From the NCBI GenBank assembly GCA_037447655.1, contig JBBHKE010002830.1, forward strand, positions 1 to 64,000: 64,000 nucleotides of DNA, given 5' to 3'. The position numbers and the translations under genes were made by a program. Under the pieces are notes generated by a model, which had not been told where the DNA came from, did not search any database, and worked only from the letters and a program-made list of their open reading frames with translations. Positions 12,060-24,400 of this stretch are shown here, piece after piece (the stretch's first letter is position 1; each line of letters opens with the position of its first letter). This stretch comes from Zygnema cylindricum. Lineage: Eukaryota; Streptophyta; Zygnematophyceae; Zygnematales; Zygnemataceae.

Positions 12060-12690
12060 AATTGGATGGCCCCACGCAAGCAACAATCAGATGTTACATA
12101 TCTTTCAGATTTTTAGCACCGACAAACATAACTTCAAATCTTGACTTGCGTACCATGTACCTGCGTACGAAGTAATCATACGACAAAACTTTTATACATT
12201 TTGCAGACGCCAGTCTGTACGCCAACTCATTTTTTAGGGTTTCAGTTTTCGAACATAACGAAAGTCTTTTGAGAGAAACAGTGTTTGAACAAAAGTTACC
12301 GAAAATAGCGTGACGAGGGAATGCTACGAAATATCGTTTTTATATTTGGTTGTATTTTGGAAACCGCGTGTCATAAGCAAATCTTAAGATTTTTCGTTGA
12401 TTTTCCATCATGACACGTAGCTTGATCGTCCAACATGTCACTTTTTTTTTCTGTATTTGCCAACCCACCTCCTCGAGGTGGGTTGACAGTTACAAGAAAA
12501 AATGAAGCGAACTCCTCGCAGATGAACACCCGACGGCCAAGATTACCTCCAAGACCTTCGGAGAGTATCGACAAGATTCTCTATAAAGTAGTTTTTTGTA
12601 TAAAAACAAAATAGGCGGTACGATTTGGTATGAAGGGTCGCGGATTTCAGTAAACTACGCCACTCTTCGCTTGATGGAACTTCACCCTAT
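12060..12690 (+). repeat. Left arm of a second, diverged inverted repeat
   Basis: Pairs with about 13735-14375 in reverse orientation. Matching blocks include GATGGAACTTCACCCT against its complement, a segment encoding ILSEGLGG/IFSKGLGG in the two arms, TCACGCTATTTTC, and the GTACNNGGTACGCAA region. The arm contains a short perfect hairpin, CCACCTCGAGGTGG-like, near 12470. Confidence 0.65.
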
Positions 12691-13040
12691 GTCAAATGTC
12701 GGTGTGTGCTTTCACAGTGGAGCTCACGTGAAGTGAGTAACTACCTACGGGGAACCATTTTATTTATATGTGGATGCCTTAGTTTTGTTATCGTAAACCT
12801 GCGTCGGCCGTGTGAATTGTTTTTTTCTTTTCATGACGGTCGACTTTTGCAACCGCGACACTTTTTTAACCGCCGTTATAATATTTCGCTAGTCAAAGTT
12901 ATTCGACGGATTGACTGTCAAATCTGAACTAAAGGTACATAGATTGTACAAAACTGTACTTCAAATGTATAATTTCTGACAACTACTTGCGCGCAACAAA
13001 AATTGTCTCTGCCATTAACAATTCCCTATAATAAATACTA
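12690..13040 (-). repeat. Right arm of the long inverted repeat
   Basis: Inverted partner of 9989-10343. The spacer between the arms holds two MITEs and a short ORF-like stretch at about 11180-11390. Candidate outer ends (AAAAGGGAATT and CAATTCCCTATA) match, but the adjacent 9 bp do not form a convincing TSD. Confidence 0.8.
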
Positions 13041-13734
13041 ATTTTATGCAGGGAAACATAGGAGATTGTATTACATAGCAGATTAATAACGTAATCAACA
13101 AACCATGATCTTCTGCCAAAAAAAGTCGCCACCGAATTAGAGTTATTAACTCTGATAGTGTTCTGTATCGAAGGCCCCTTAGCTATATTCGATATGTACC
13201 TACTTTTGGCTACCCTATAATCGATCAATCCCTTCGATATATCTGAAAGCTCACTACCGTGATGTTTTACCGATACATCGGGATCGATATGCCAATATAT
13301 GTTTACAGTGATACATCGGGGCGACACTGGGTTCCATAAACATTTAAAAAGCTCGCGCCCCCCCCCCCTCTTGCCCCCCGAAACGTACAATATTAATGTA
13401 CGGACATATACCTCCCACCAAATATATCGAGCTATTTTTTGTTGATCCCCAAGCGATATATCGAGTCTTTAACCGTTCGATAATTGATATATCGAATATC
13501 AACTTTATCATGATTAGTTTTTACCCGATATATAACACTATTAATAAGTAATAACAACGGGAAGTGTATTATAAGTGTGCGATACAATAATCCACTAATA
13601 ATATCAATTTCATACAACGTCAAAATGAAAGTATAACGTGAATCGTTATTAGGGTTAACAACATTTATTCGGCTAGCCTAAATCATGTCTATTAAACCTA
13701 AAACACAAATAATGATACTTTTTTTTATGCTTAG
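13041..13734. repeat. Degenerate GATATATCG-rich repeat and AT-rich spacer
   Basis: Scattered short palindromes of the type CGATATATCGA occur at about 13180-13500. The same motif type recurs next to the hAT element at about 25050-25130. There is no coding signal. Confidence 0.5.
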
Positions 13735-14375
13735 GGCGAAGTTCCATCAGCCAAAAAATGAGGTTGTTTAAAAAAAAACATGACCTCTCCGTACAACGCC
13801 GTACCACTTTCTTTCTTTTTATTACCAAAACAACATTACGGAGAATCTTGCCAATATTCTCCAAAGGTCTTGGAGGTATTGATGATGTTTGGAAATTCAC
13901 CCGCGAGGCATTCGCTCTAGACGGTTATATAATTCATTACCCAACAAAGAGATGGGTAAACTGTTACAAAAATCGAAGAGTTGCGACAGGTCCATGATAA
14001 AGATACGTGTCATGATGGACTACCACCATAATTCTCAAAATTTGCATATGATATGTACCTCACACAAAGTGGACGCGAGTCCACCAACATCCAACGGAAA
14101 ATCCAAAAGTGATTTCCTAACGTTGTTTCGTCACGCTATTTTCAGTCACGCTCTTTCGTCACGTTATTATCGTCATCCTTTCCGTTTCGTTGTTTTGAAA
14201 ACAAAAACCTTCAAAAGAGTTGGTTTATAATGCAAGGTGGTGGTAACTATTAAAAAAGTGTTGTTAACCGATGAATTCGTACCTACGTACGTGGTACGCA
14301 AATGACCAATTTAAGTCAAACTTTGTAGATGTGAAAAATCTTTAATGTTTTCAATATCCGACCTTAGCTTGCACG
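13735..14375 (-). repeat. Right arm of the second inverted repeat
   Basis: Inverted, diverged partner of 12060-12690. The spacer (12690-13735) contains the right arm of the first inverted repeat, so the two structures overlap. Either transposons are nested here or an arm was reused by rearrangement. Confidence 0.65.
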
Positions 14376-15541
14376 GTACCACTCATATCATAAAACGTGG
14401 TTTACGGGCTTTACACGATAGACCGTCGTCCAAAAAAATATTAGTAATGTTGGTTGTACAATTACAATATATATTAACGGGATTTCACGCTTAGCAAAGT
14501 GACCAAATTTAACGACGCCGCCTATCGTTAGAAGTGTTAGTGTCACTAGTTCTATTGCCACCTGCTTTGGCCAGATATCACAAAAAATGTTAATAACACC
14601 ACTTGCATAAGTGAACTACTTCCTGTTGTGTCTCCATACGCTATGTTTGTTTGTTAATTATAATTTCACATTAACACATAATTCTTTAACGATGATAAAA
14701 ATAGTCCGTGTAGTGTCAGTTACACACAAGTATTTAAAATAGTGTATTATACGAAATATGTTAATGCGTTCTTTAATTGCTCGTTGTCACGTATAAAATT
14801 ACATATAAAGTCGTTAATTGACGACGTTGACACGAGAGAGTGAATGGTGACACATGGGAAAGCACACTTATGTTTTATTTAAAGTATTAAATGTTAAAGA
14901 AAACCATGCGAGCTTGCTCTCACATGTCTAAACGTCGATTTTGTGAACATAGACCAAAGACGTAGAGAAATTAATGTAAATGTTTTTATGGCTCTAGGTC
15001 ATTAAACCCAAAAGCGTGTTAAGAATAATATTATGTTCCATTTAAAATTGTATCACATTAATAACGATGCATGGTGTACTTTGAAAAATGCAGCAAATAC
15101 CCGTGCCCCACTACCCGACACAGTATATTCTTTTATTTCGCTATCGAGGCCTCGTAGGTGAAGAACGAGACTTGAAATTAAATTTTGTTACACCTATCTA
15201 CGTTTATTTTGGATGTATACTTATCACCTACCCATGTCTCATATGTGAAATACACCTTGAATTGCTATTAACATTAACAACGCTAATTGGACCCCCTTAA
15301 TTTTGACCCTTGAACCTAAAATATAATTCATAACTCTAATTGTTTTTTTAGATTAATACAGGTAGTGTTTAACTAATGTTTATAACTCTAATTCGGACAA
15401 ATTTTAAATGGTGTAGTGTACAATACGTGTCAAAGGTACTAAAATTGCTCGTTCCATCGTACAATTTTATAAAAAGAGTGTTTGAAAAAGGCGTCGACAC
15501 GCGAAAGTGAGTGCGGCGAAACAAAAAAGCACACTCAAATT
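14376..15541. repeat. AT-rich DNA with a dispersed repeat (three copies in the window)
   Basis: No gene is visible. A block at about 14770-14960 (landmark GCTCGTTGTCACG... then CACATGTCTAAACGTCGA) is repeated directly at about 15430-15540. It appears inverted at about 25890-26090. A further shared block (CTTGAACCTAAAATATAATT near 15310) recurs inverted near 26200. The solo LTR starting at 15542 is inserted at the end of the second copy. Confidence 0.6.
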
Positions 15542-16590
15542 TGTAACTCTGAGACCTCCATAAGTCCTCAGAGTGGACAGCTTCCAAGAAGCCTCTAGGA
15601 TAATCCTGACCCCTTTGTGTTTAAGCAAAAATAACTGCCTCCTTGGCAGACAAAAACTCTTACCAACTTCACCCCTGTGAAGGCAAGACTCCCCGTGAGT
15701 CGATAGCAAAAAGAATCTCTGAATTTGCTCCCCTGAGCAGTAAGTTATGGAGGGTCAAAGTTGACCTTTTGTACAGAAGCTCTCTGGGAGAGAGGGTCCT
15801 ATCTTCTAATTTTTCTAAGTCCTATCTCTCTCACAAACTCTATCTACTGATGTACGGAACCAATCAGAATTGAGTTCCGTACGTAAAAGTACAGCTGCCG
15901 GTGTACTTTATGTACGGACATTGTACGACATGGCCAAAATGTCGACACATGTCAAATCCGGATTCGGTGCCATAATCTCCGGAGATTCCACAATCCAACA
16001 GAATTTCGCCACGTGTCATCCGATGTGGCGATGGCCACAAACCGCCGAAATTCTCCTCCGCGATCTCGGCGCTAATCTCCGCCGTCCGATTAAATTCGGC
16101 TTTAATCGTAGCCGTAATAAATACATGCGCGGTATTTGTTTCATTTACGAAACAAATGCGCGGTACTGATTTGTGTCCGTACCGTAAGTCGTACATTATA
16201 TATTACTGGATCTATGTATCCCGTAATTCATTTCAGTTAAATGATTTATCGCACGTATACGTATTTAAATAAATATCAAACTATATGCTATGTAACACTA
16301 CTGCTAGACTTAACGGCTAAGGCTACCGGCTAATTCCTATCTGCCGGCCGGTAGGTACATGGATCAAATCCTGCCGCCGGCACATACCTTTTAAATAAAT
16401 AATTAAATCCTAACATAAAATTCCCGTAAACCTCAGGATAGCCAAGGTAGCCATGGCTCTAGCTTCCTCTCCAATTTCTCAGTGACTGCGACAAGTTTGA
16501 GAGTTGGAGAGAGAAGTTAGAGATAGACTGCCTCGACTTCTATATTTCTTTTCAGACCTAGAAAATACTAATAAACCATTAGTTTCTACA
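15542..16590 (-). mobile_element. Solo LTR, copia family A
   Basis: Reverse-oriented and about 1.05 kb, clearly similar end to end to the LTRs at 53421-54468 and 58820-59868. It starts TGTAGAAACTAAT (at 16590) and ends GTCTCAGAGTTACA (at 15542). No internal retroelement sequence adjoins it. The flanking 5-mers (AAATT, TAATA on the plus strand) do not form a TSD, so it may have arisen through recombination between elements. Confidence 0.9.
16308..16382 (+). other. tRNA-like block in solo LTR A (antisense to the LTR)
   Basis: The plus strand reads ACGGCTAAGGC, a 7-bp stem TACCGGC/GCCGGTA where the anticodon arm would be, then GGATCAAATCC (B-box type) and GCCGGCA. Related copies lie at 53630-53705 and 59030-59105 on the minus strand. 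Confidence 0.6.
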
Positions 16591-17824
16591 TAATACACTA
16601 CGAGTCTTTCCCAGCCTTTATCGATAAAAACTTCACTGCTTGAGTAAAATCCTCGTTGTAGAGTAAAAAATTATTTCTAGCCTTTAATACCCCAAACGCT
16701 TAAAAGATTGGGGGAGAGGAGCGAAGATTGCACATGGCGTGTGGGAAAGTCTCGTTAGGAGAGGCCGAGGGAATAAAGGGGGGGGAGGGGGGGGGATGTT
16801 GGAAGAGAAGAGAATGAGGGAAAGCGCTCAATGACCAAAAAGGGATGGATGTAGATATTTATATGGGTTAGGATTGGATAAACGGGGAGCGAAGGGTAGA
16901 AAAGTTAGAGGGGAGAGCGAAAGTGAGGTCAAGAGCTATTTCCCCTTTGATGTTTATAAGTTTGGGGAAGATGGACGAGTTGGAAGAGTATGAAATAACT
17001 CGTTCAACAATCAATGGAAGTGGGTTCCAAAGCCTACTTTTATATGGGAGCGTTAGGGTTGGGTTGCATTAAGATTGAGAGAACTCATTCCAGTGAAAAA
17101 AAAGAGAAACATCCCTCCCGATAGATAATAAATAAAGACTCGAGAGGGGCGGAAACAAAAAAGAAATTTGTGTTGACGACCTTCGAGATAGGGGTGCAGG
17201 ATAATAAACTTCGAGAAACTAAAAGGAAGCATTGCGCCAGAGATTGGAAACCTCACCAAATTGACAATATTGTGAGTGAACACTAGGAGGGGGATGCATC
17301 ACATGCCCAAAACCTTAAAACTAAAAATTGGGAGGCTAGGGTGAAGAAGAGAGGAGAGAGGAGAGAGGAGAGGGGAAAGAAAAGGGAAAAAGAGCAGATT
17401 GAGATATTTGAGATGGGCAAGAAGAGAGGGAAGGAGAGGTAAAAAGTGGAGAGGAAAAAGTGGAAAAGGAGAAAGAAAAGAGAGAGGAGAAAGAGAGCAC
17501 TAGGGGAGTCTGAGAGGGAGGAGGGCAAATGGAGGAGCATTGTGAGGCGAGGCAGGAGAGAGGGAGAGACAGCGAGAGAGAGAGAGGGAGAGAGAGAGAG
17601 AGAATGAGAGAAACAAGAGAGATCAAGAAAGAGAGACAAGGGATGAAAAGAGAGAGGGAGATAGTGAGAGTGGCAGGGAGGGATTGAGGGAGAAGGAGAT
17701 AGGAGAGGGGAAAGGGAAGGAGAGAACAAAGAATTCCATAAATTCCAAGACAACTAATTGAGGTACCAGACTGGAAATTGACAAATATACATAAAACAAA
17801 AAAAAAAAAACACAAAAAAAAAAA

Positions 17825-17863
<39 letters not shown>

Positions 17864-18043
17864 AAAAAAAAAAAGAAAACAAAAAAATAAAAAAAAAAAA
17901 TTAAATGAAAAAAAATAAAAATAGGTAAAATAAAATAAAAGTAAAAATCAAAAATCAAAAAAAGTCAAAAAAACACAAAAAACAAGGTCGAAAACAGTCA
18001 AACAAATTCAACCGTCCTCTTATAGACTGCCACCTGGCATTAC
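16591..18043. repeat. Purine-rich and poly-A low-complexity region
   Basis: 17340-17720 is almost pure GA-rich sequence. 17798-17960 is an A-rich tract including a run of more than 40 A. Long ORFs here are composition artefacts. If NOC4 continues, this would be intronic, but I find no exon resembling the NOC4 C-terminal half. Confidence 0.7.
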
Positions 18044-21000
18044 CTTGATTCCTCTCCCTCTTCCTTTTTCTTGTTTTTGTCTTTTTCCTCGTCTTTTTTG
18101 TTGCCTGCCCATTCTTGTATACCTTTATTAGTGTGGATTTGGTAACAGGGAAGGGAGAGGGAGAGGGAGGGGGAGAGGGAGAGGGAGGGGGAGAGTGAGG
18201 GGGAGAGGGAGAAGGATGATATGACGGTTCCAAAAAACCCCTACTTGTGGTTAGTTTGCTGACGTCAGCAATCCAAAAAAGGAAAAAAAAAAGTAATAAA
18301 ATTATGAAAATAGAAAAAAGAGAAAAGAAAAGGGAAAAAAAATTGTGGGTGAAAGCTACTCAGGGTTAAAAAAAATGGATAAAAAACGACACAAAGAAGA
18401 GGAAAATGACAAAAAAAAGTACAGGACAAAAAATGGCAATACCTGATTCGCTGAGATTCGTCTTTTTCTCGATCAGTTTCTGAAGATTGGAATATGTAAA
18501 ATATCTGTTGGCGGAAGTACAAAAAATGACAGAATAGGACAAAAAAATGAGAATAGGACAAAGATGTTGTCAAATTAGGACAAACGTGATTCCAAAAATA
18601 GGCAAAAAATGATAGAATGGGACAAAAACCATTGTTTTAAAAGGACACAACAAAAATAGGTGAAACAGGAGAAAATTGGGAAAAGACAAAGTCCACACAA
18701 TTTTTGGTACAGAAAAATCACCTGACATCCCAAAAATTAAAATAAGATTCCACGAGTTTTGATAATATCGGATCGCTAATTTCCCGGGCATTAACCTAAA
18801 AAAGAAAGAAATAAATAAACAACAAACAAGTATCAAATAAATGAGTTAACTTAATGAATAAACCAATTGCGACAAATGAATTAAAAAATAAATCAGACAA
18901 CTAATAAATTGAAATAAATTTAAAAATTAATGAATAAATCGATGAATAAATCGACGAATAAATCAACGAAGAAAAAAAAAACATGCATAAATAATTATGA
19001 TTTAGCGATTGAATGAATGAAAAAACAAATAAAAATGAATGAGTTAATAATGAATAAATGAATGAACAAATGCATAAATAAATAAATCAATCAATCAATC
19101 AATAAATAAACTAAAGTGAAAACATTCTGACTTTTTTCTAGAATTATGTCTTTATTTTCATATAATTTTATTCCACTTCTAATCAAACTTATTGTTTTCT
19201 TCTTATAACCCTTTCTTTATTTTTTTACTATTTTTTTTTCAATTCAGATTCTAATCACAAATCTCTCACACACAATTTAAAATGTACTGTAACTATCTTT
19301 GTTTTTTTTTTTGTTCAACTTTTTATAAACCTAACTTTGCGAGAAAAAAAAAAACGGGAGATCCCTGAAAATATTAAGTAAATCTAAGAAAAAAAAAAAA
19401 AAAGGAATATACACATATATATATATGTATATATATATGTATATATATGTATATATACTATATATACACACATATATATTTAAATAATTATATCTAGAAA
19501 TAATGTATACTTCAATAAAAGTACGATATTTATGGAATTTATGAAATTATGGTCTTTATAAAATTTCATTAGCTATGATAGTGTTGAATTTTTAATTTTT
19601 AAAAAAACTGTGTTATTTATGATAATCATAATGTTTAAAACATTTATAAAATTTACAGAATTATCAAATTTAAAAATGAAAAACGGCAAGAATGAAAAAA
19701 AAACGGCAAAAACTTTACCAAAGTGGTACAAAATTCAAAAAAAATGGTATTATTGAAAATTCCCGGAGTTTCGAAACGGACAAAATCCATTATGGAGTCA
19801 AGGGCAAGAATCTGAAAAAATAAAAAAAAGGGAGAAAATAAGAACAACACTGATTGCAAAAAAATGAAAAGTATAAAAGATTTCATTGCATAAGACTAAA
19901 GAATGTCCCTCTCCCTCTACCCTCTCCCTCTAGAGCTCCTCCCTCGCTCTCTCTCTACGCAAACGCAGTTTGCCCGGCTATGCGCCGCTCTCCTCGATTT
20001 TCCTTCCTCCCCTCCCGTACTTTTTCCCCTTTTGATTAGCCTTTACCTGCAAAGATGAAGGGATGTCATCTTCCACTAAAAGACAAAATATAGATTTCAA
20101 ATAGTCCAAAAATCTCGCCCGAAACCAAATTCGATATATTTCCGACGGATCATTTTTCGGGTTGTTTTTATTTTTTTCTTCGATTTTCCCTTTCCTATCA
20201 TCAATTTCTGGAAAAAATAAATAAAAAAAAATGTAGAAAAAAATAAGAACATAAATGAAAAAAAAGAATGATTTTTCGCCTCAGCTTTTTTTTTGTTTTT
20301 TTTTTTGGAAGGGGGGGGGGGCTTTTTTAAACGCTTTTTTTTTTTATTTTTTTGGGTCGTCTCAAGCTCTAATATTCACAAAAATTGGGTCAGGTTACTG
20401 AAAATTTCCCTTAAAAAGGAACTAAACCCCTTAAAATTTCTTTGAATTTCTCCAGAATTTGGCTAACATTCTTTAAAACTCCTTAAAAATTCTATAAACA
20501 AAATTTAAAATTCTCTGATTGTTTTTTTTATTTATTTTGTAAAATTTCCTTAAAATTGGCCAAAAATCCTTTCAAAACTGCCATCCTCCTAAATGCCCTA
20601 ATTTTTTATTTTATTTACTTTTTGTTACTTTGGTTTATTTTTAAATCAAGTACAAAATCGCATAAAAGACAAAAAGCCAAAAAAAACTTACAGGAAAAAA
20701 AATTTACAATCCTTAAACCCCTAAAAACCCTTAAAATCATAAAAGCCCCCAAACCCTAAAAATCGTGAAAACCTTAAACACACACAATACCCTACAAAAC
20801 CCTAAAATCCTTACAAATTCAATAACCCTAAAAATCCTTAAAACTCCTGGTACCCCAAAAACCCAAAAAACCCAAAACCCCAAAAGCCCCAAAAATCCCA
20901 AAAAATTCCAAGAAAACCCCAAAACCTCCAAAAACCCCAAAAACCCCAAAACCCAAAAACTCCCGAAACTTTTAAAGTCTCAAAAACACTAGAATCCAAA

Positions 21001-21275
21001 AAATCCCCGTAGCTGTACGGAAAAGTGTACGGACCTCGAATGTCTCCCTGGCGAAAAAACGCCTGTAAAGCGCAAAGAGCCTCTAGCCGCTCCTCGCACG
21101 TGCGACCGGTACGATCCAGCAATACGGCAGTCAGTTGTACGGAAAAATTGGCGTTAGCGCGTGACGTCACCAGCTGCTGGGCCAAGCTGGCGACAGAGAC
21201 CGAAGGAGGGCCCATGGAGAGGGGGGGAGGGAGAGGGGACGGGGGAAAAGGTGGAGAGGAAGTCACGTCACTCAT
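18044..21275 (-). CDS. NOC4: NOC4 homologue (U3 snoRNP / nucleolar complex protein 4), 5' half
   Basis: Noc4 works with Nop14 in 40S ribosomal subunit maturation in the nucleolus. Exons joined by GT-AG and phase: 21035-21275, 20047-20207, 19719-19811, 18722-18795, 18443-18504, 18044-18113. Protein blocks align in order with plant NOC4 as I recall it: LVTSRANANFSVQLT with LEALCALQAFF, then SEIYRIWFRARFLDYLK, SIMDFVRFETPG, and the diagnostic DVRYFTYSNLQKLIEKK. A charged EWAGNKKDEEKDKNKKK linker follows. Phases match at all five joins, and I chose the ATG at 21275. One helix expected before the linker was not found. The CBF/Mak21-type C-terminal half is missing downstream, where LTR and simple repeats lie. 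The exon 1 donor is unusual (GTCCGT). It is either a gene broken by repeats or one with very long introns. Confidence 0.8.
18146..18215. repeat. GGGAGA-type minisatellite in a NOC4 intron
   Basis: Short tandem purine repeat (GAGGGGGAGAGG units). On the gene strand it forms a long pyrimidine tract ahead of the exon at 18044-18113. Confidence 0.85.
18840..19110. repeat. AATAAATGAATG-type degenerate tandem repeat
   Basis: A NOC4 intron filled with AATGAATAAATC-like short-period repeat, ending in a (TCAA)n stretch near 19087. Confidence 0.85.
19403..19480. repeat. (TA)n/(TATG)n microsatellite
   Basis: Alternating TATATATG units in a NOC4 intron. Confidence 0.9.
20700..20990. repeat. Degenerate CCCTAAA/CCCAAAA array in NOC4 intron 1
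   Basis: C-runs of 3-4 alternate with A-runs, including a few exact CCCTAAA units (the plant telomere-type heptamer) at the left and mainly CCCAAAA at the right. The gene strand is G-rich (GGGGTTTTTGGGG), so the pre-mRNA could form G-quadruplexes. The Phe/Gly/Leu-repeat ORFs here are translation artefacts. Confidence 0.85.
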
Positions 21276-21443
21276 AAGTTTAGTTGAATGAATAAAAACG
21301 TGCGGAATTTTAGGCCGTGCGAATTTTTGGTGCGATATTCCCATACGAAATTTTGGTGCGATACTGCTGTGCGAAATTTCAGTGCGAGATTTTGGTGCGA
21401 TATTTTCGTGCGAGATTCGGTTAGAATTAGAATACAGGCTAGC

Positions 21444-24400
21444 CAGAGGTCGCAAAAGTCAAAATTTTAGGTCACCGAAACCGACAATTTATTTTTTTTC
21501 AGAATCTGAGTACCCGACGCCCGACCGGGTTATGTCACGCTCCAAAATTATTAACCGCTACCCGAAACGCGTTTAATAAAAAAAAAGTTAACCGAAGCTC
21601 GATTTCTCGCGACTACATGTACCCGCTCGTACCCGCCGGTACCCGAAAAAGTACAAATTTATAAAGCTCATTGTTATTAACGTTAAGCATTTATTAGTGT
21701 TTATGAAAAATTATGATTAATAATACTATTTAATGCAAGGAGACGTGGCAGGTTGTAGTCCGCGTCATTAAATAACGTTGTTAACTCTATTTTATGATTT
21801 TTGGCTATAAATAGTAACGACTTATTAACACTAATAACAATGAGCGGTGTAGTGGTACATGTCCCTTTGCAAAAAAACAGTTCGTGTACCTCTTCTTTTT
21901 ACTATTTTGTCTTTTTGCAATCTCTCTTGACGAATATTATTTTTCCTCGACAGTCACCTCCCTCAAGAATTTTTTTACTAAGTTTGCGTGTAACTCTTAG
22001 ATTAATGTTTATTCTCTCGTAAATCTAAATTTTTCGCTATATTTTTTGGACGGTTTTTCTTTCGCCTACGATACTATGTTATGAATTATGCAAAAAAGGT
22101 AAAAATTTTATTATATGTGCTTAAAATAAATTATCTTAGTTTTTCACATGCAAAATCAATTAGCAAATAACACATTGTGATAGGCAACAAAAAACACAAA
22201 TTCTTCTGTAATATCAAATATAGAAATAAACAAATCACATCAAATAATTCCTCTACGCTTTTAAAAAAAAGCATTCCAGTTTAACAAAAAAAAAGATAAA
22301 CACTATAAAATTTGTGAAATAGAACCAAAATTTCAAAGAAAACAAAAAAATTACTGCTAAAAAAATAACAATAATTAGAAAACAAAACAAAACAAGACAA
22401 AACTACTTCGGTAGTGCAAATTTCATAAAAAGTTATTTCAATTTTTGAAAGTTTGGGGAATCGGCGGGGCATTATTTTTCACCGTCATTCTAAGATGTTT
22501 TTCTTATCTTACAGTGGTTATGGGGAGACGATAGTTTAAATACAATTAAATATAAAGTTGGTTTTTTTAACTTTTCCAACTTTAGAGTCGCTTCTTCAAT
22601 TCTTTCCAAAAATCGTATAAGTTCGGTAAAATGAGTCTTAAGGATACAAGCAAAAAATATCAATTTATTTTTTGCTGGAGCGATTGATCCAATCTCATTG
22701 AATGCACCATAAATACTCTTTAGCATTCGGAGCAAAGAATCTCACCGCGTTGCGTTTTCTTATTTTAAGATGTTTTTCAAAAGATTTTGTAAATTACTCT
22801 ATTTAAAAAACGTGACCAATGATTTACAAGCGTCAATTAGATCAAACAAATTAGAAACTTCCACATCTTATTTGTATTATTCAAAATCGTTATCACAATT
22901 GTAGTAATTTTATGGTCAGCGCAAGGTATCCAGGTAAACATACTCGCTAGATCTTCAACCGCCCACATGTTAGAGCCATTGTCGATCACAACAACGAATC
23001 GATTTTCGAAAACATCAAAATTGGACATTTAAAATTTAGTCAAACAATTTTTGAAAGCCGTAAAAACATTTTCCGCGATATGTTTTTCTTCCGGAAAATG
23101 ATCAACTTGAAGCGTCGGTGCATGAACTTTAAATTCTTAATCAATAAAATGAGCGGTTAGTGACATGAATGAGGTTATTTTTATTGTCTCAGTCCAAATA
23201 TCGGTTGTAAATGCGACGAAAATATTGCTATCTATATTTTCTCTAAGTTTTGGGATGATCAAACTACGAATATATTTGGTAGAAGATATAATATGGTTTT
23301 TTACGCTATTGACCAACAAGAGTAGTTGGTCGATGTCAACACTTGTTTGACGAAACACCAACATCAAACAATGCCTGACAAAATGCTTGAAAACCTGGGG
23401 AAAAAAAACAATAAGAAAATATCATACAACTACTAACCATGATCAATAAAAAAGGTTTCTACCTTGATTTCCACTAATTTATTAACCAATAATTACTACA
23501 TGTCGCGTGAAATTGATATAATAATTTGATATCTTTTTGAAAACACGGTATAAAATGCATAATTAGCACTCTACAATAATGTACGACGAAAGAGTAAGCC
23601 AATAATTACGATCTGTCACGTGACATTGACATAAAAATTTGACATATTTTTAGAAACAACGTATAAAGTGCATAATTAACACTTTACAATAGAGTACGAT
23701 TTGCGACCTTTATCTTCCAGCAAGATTTGTGAAATTAATTGTGTTAGGGCACTTTCGCATGTGCTAAAGTTACAGTTATTTTATGTCGTTTTCCTCCATA
23801 ACCTAGAAAAAAACGAGATAATCCGCAACCGTACCATAAAATTGAAATTACCACCGTACAAGTTACGTTACCTTGAAACTTTATATGTATTGAATTTTGT
23901 CGTCTAGCACGATGCAATTTGTCGTCTAGCGCATTTCGACCCACTTTCGCGTCCTTCCAACAGGTGTTCAAACTTTACATATAATCACCTTTTGAGGTGA
24001 TTGAAAAAAATGTCCCATGAGGTGAGCGAATAGGCAGATGCTGTCGCATGTGTCAAAAGTTTTTAACAAATTTTTGTGCGCGGAGTACAAAAAAAAAAAA
24101 CCCACTGCACGTTTCCATCCTGTGTGAACTGTTTTCCGTGCGCTGATTCCTGCGCTGATTTCCGTAAAGGGGCCGTAGAGGGGTCTTGACCAACGGACGC
24201 CATTTCGCAAAAGCAAAGTTCGTAAAAGCGCCTCTCTCTCTCTCCCTCTCCAATTACCGCGTCTATCTTACAATTCTTGCAATGAAAAACATTAATAATG
24301 GTATCAAATGAAATATCTATAAAATTGATTTATTTTGACCATCTTTGGGAGTATTTTGATGGCAAGTAGAGTGAGAAAAGACTAAAAAACAAAATCGGGA

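Noticed and set aside
17053-17283. A further NOC4 exon near a possible donor at about 17255
   Set aside because: The candidate peptide does not resemble any part of NOC4 and no consistent phase was found.
17283-17958. Long minus-strand ORFs of 111-159 codons
   Set aside because: They are translations of GA-rich and poly-A tracts (Ser/Leu/Pro/Phe repeats) and have no exon-like composition or splice context.
20047-20075. A 29-nt micro-exon of NOC4 ending at CAG/GTAAAG
   Set aside because: Extending upstream to the acceptor at 20208 gives a single 161-nt exon in the same frame with better family similarity.
20737-20992. Phe-Leu-Gly repeat and Lys-Pro-Asn repeat ORFs on opposite strands
   Set aside because: They are artefacts of the CCCAAAA array lying in NOC4 intron 1.
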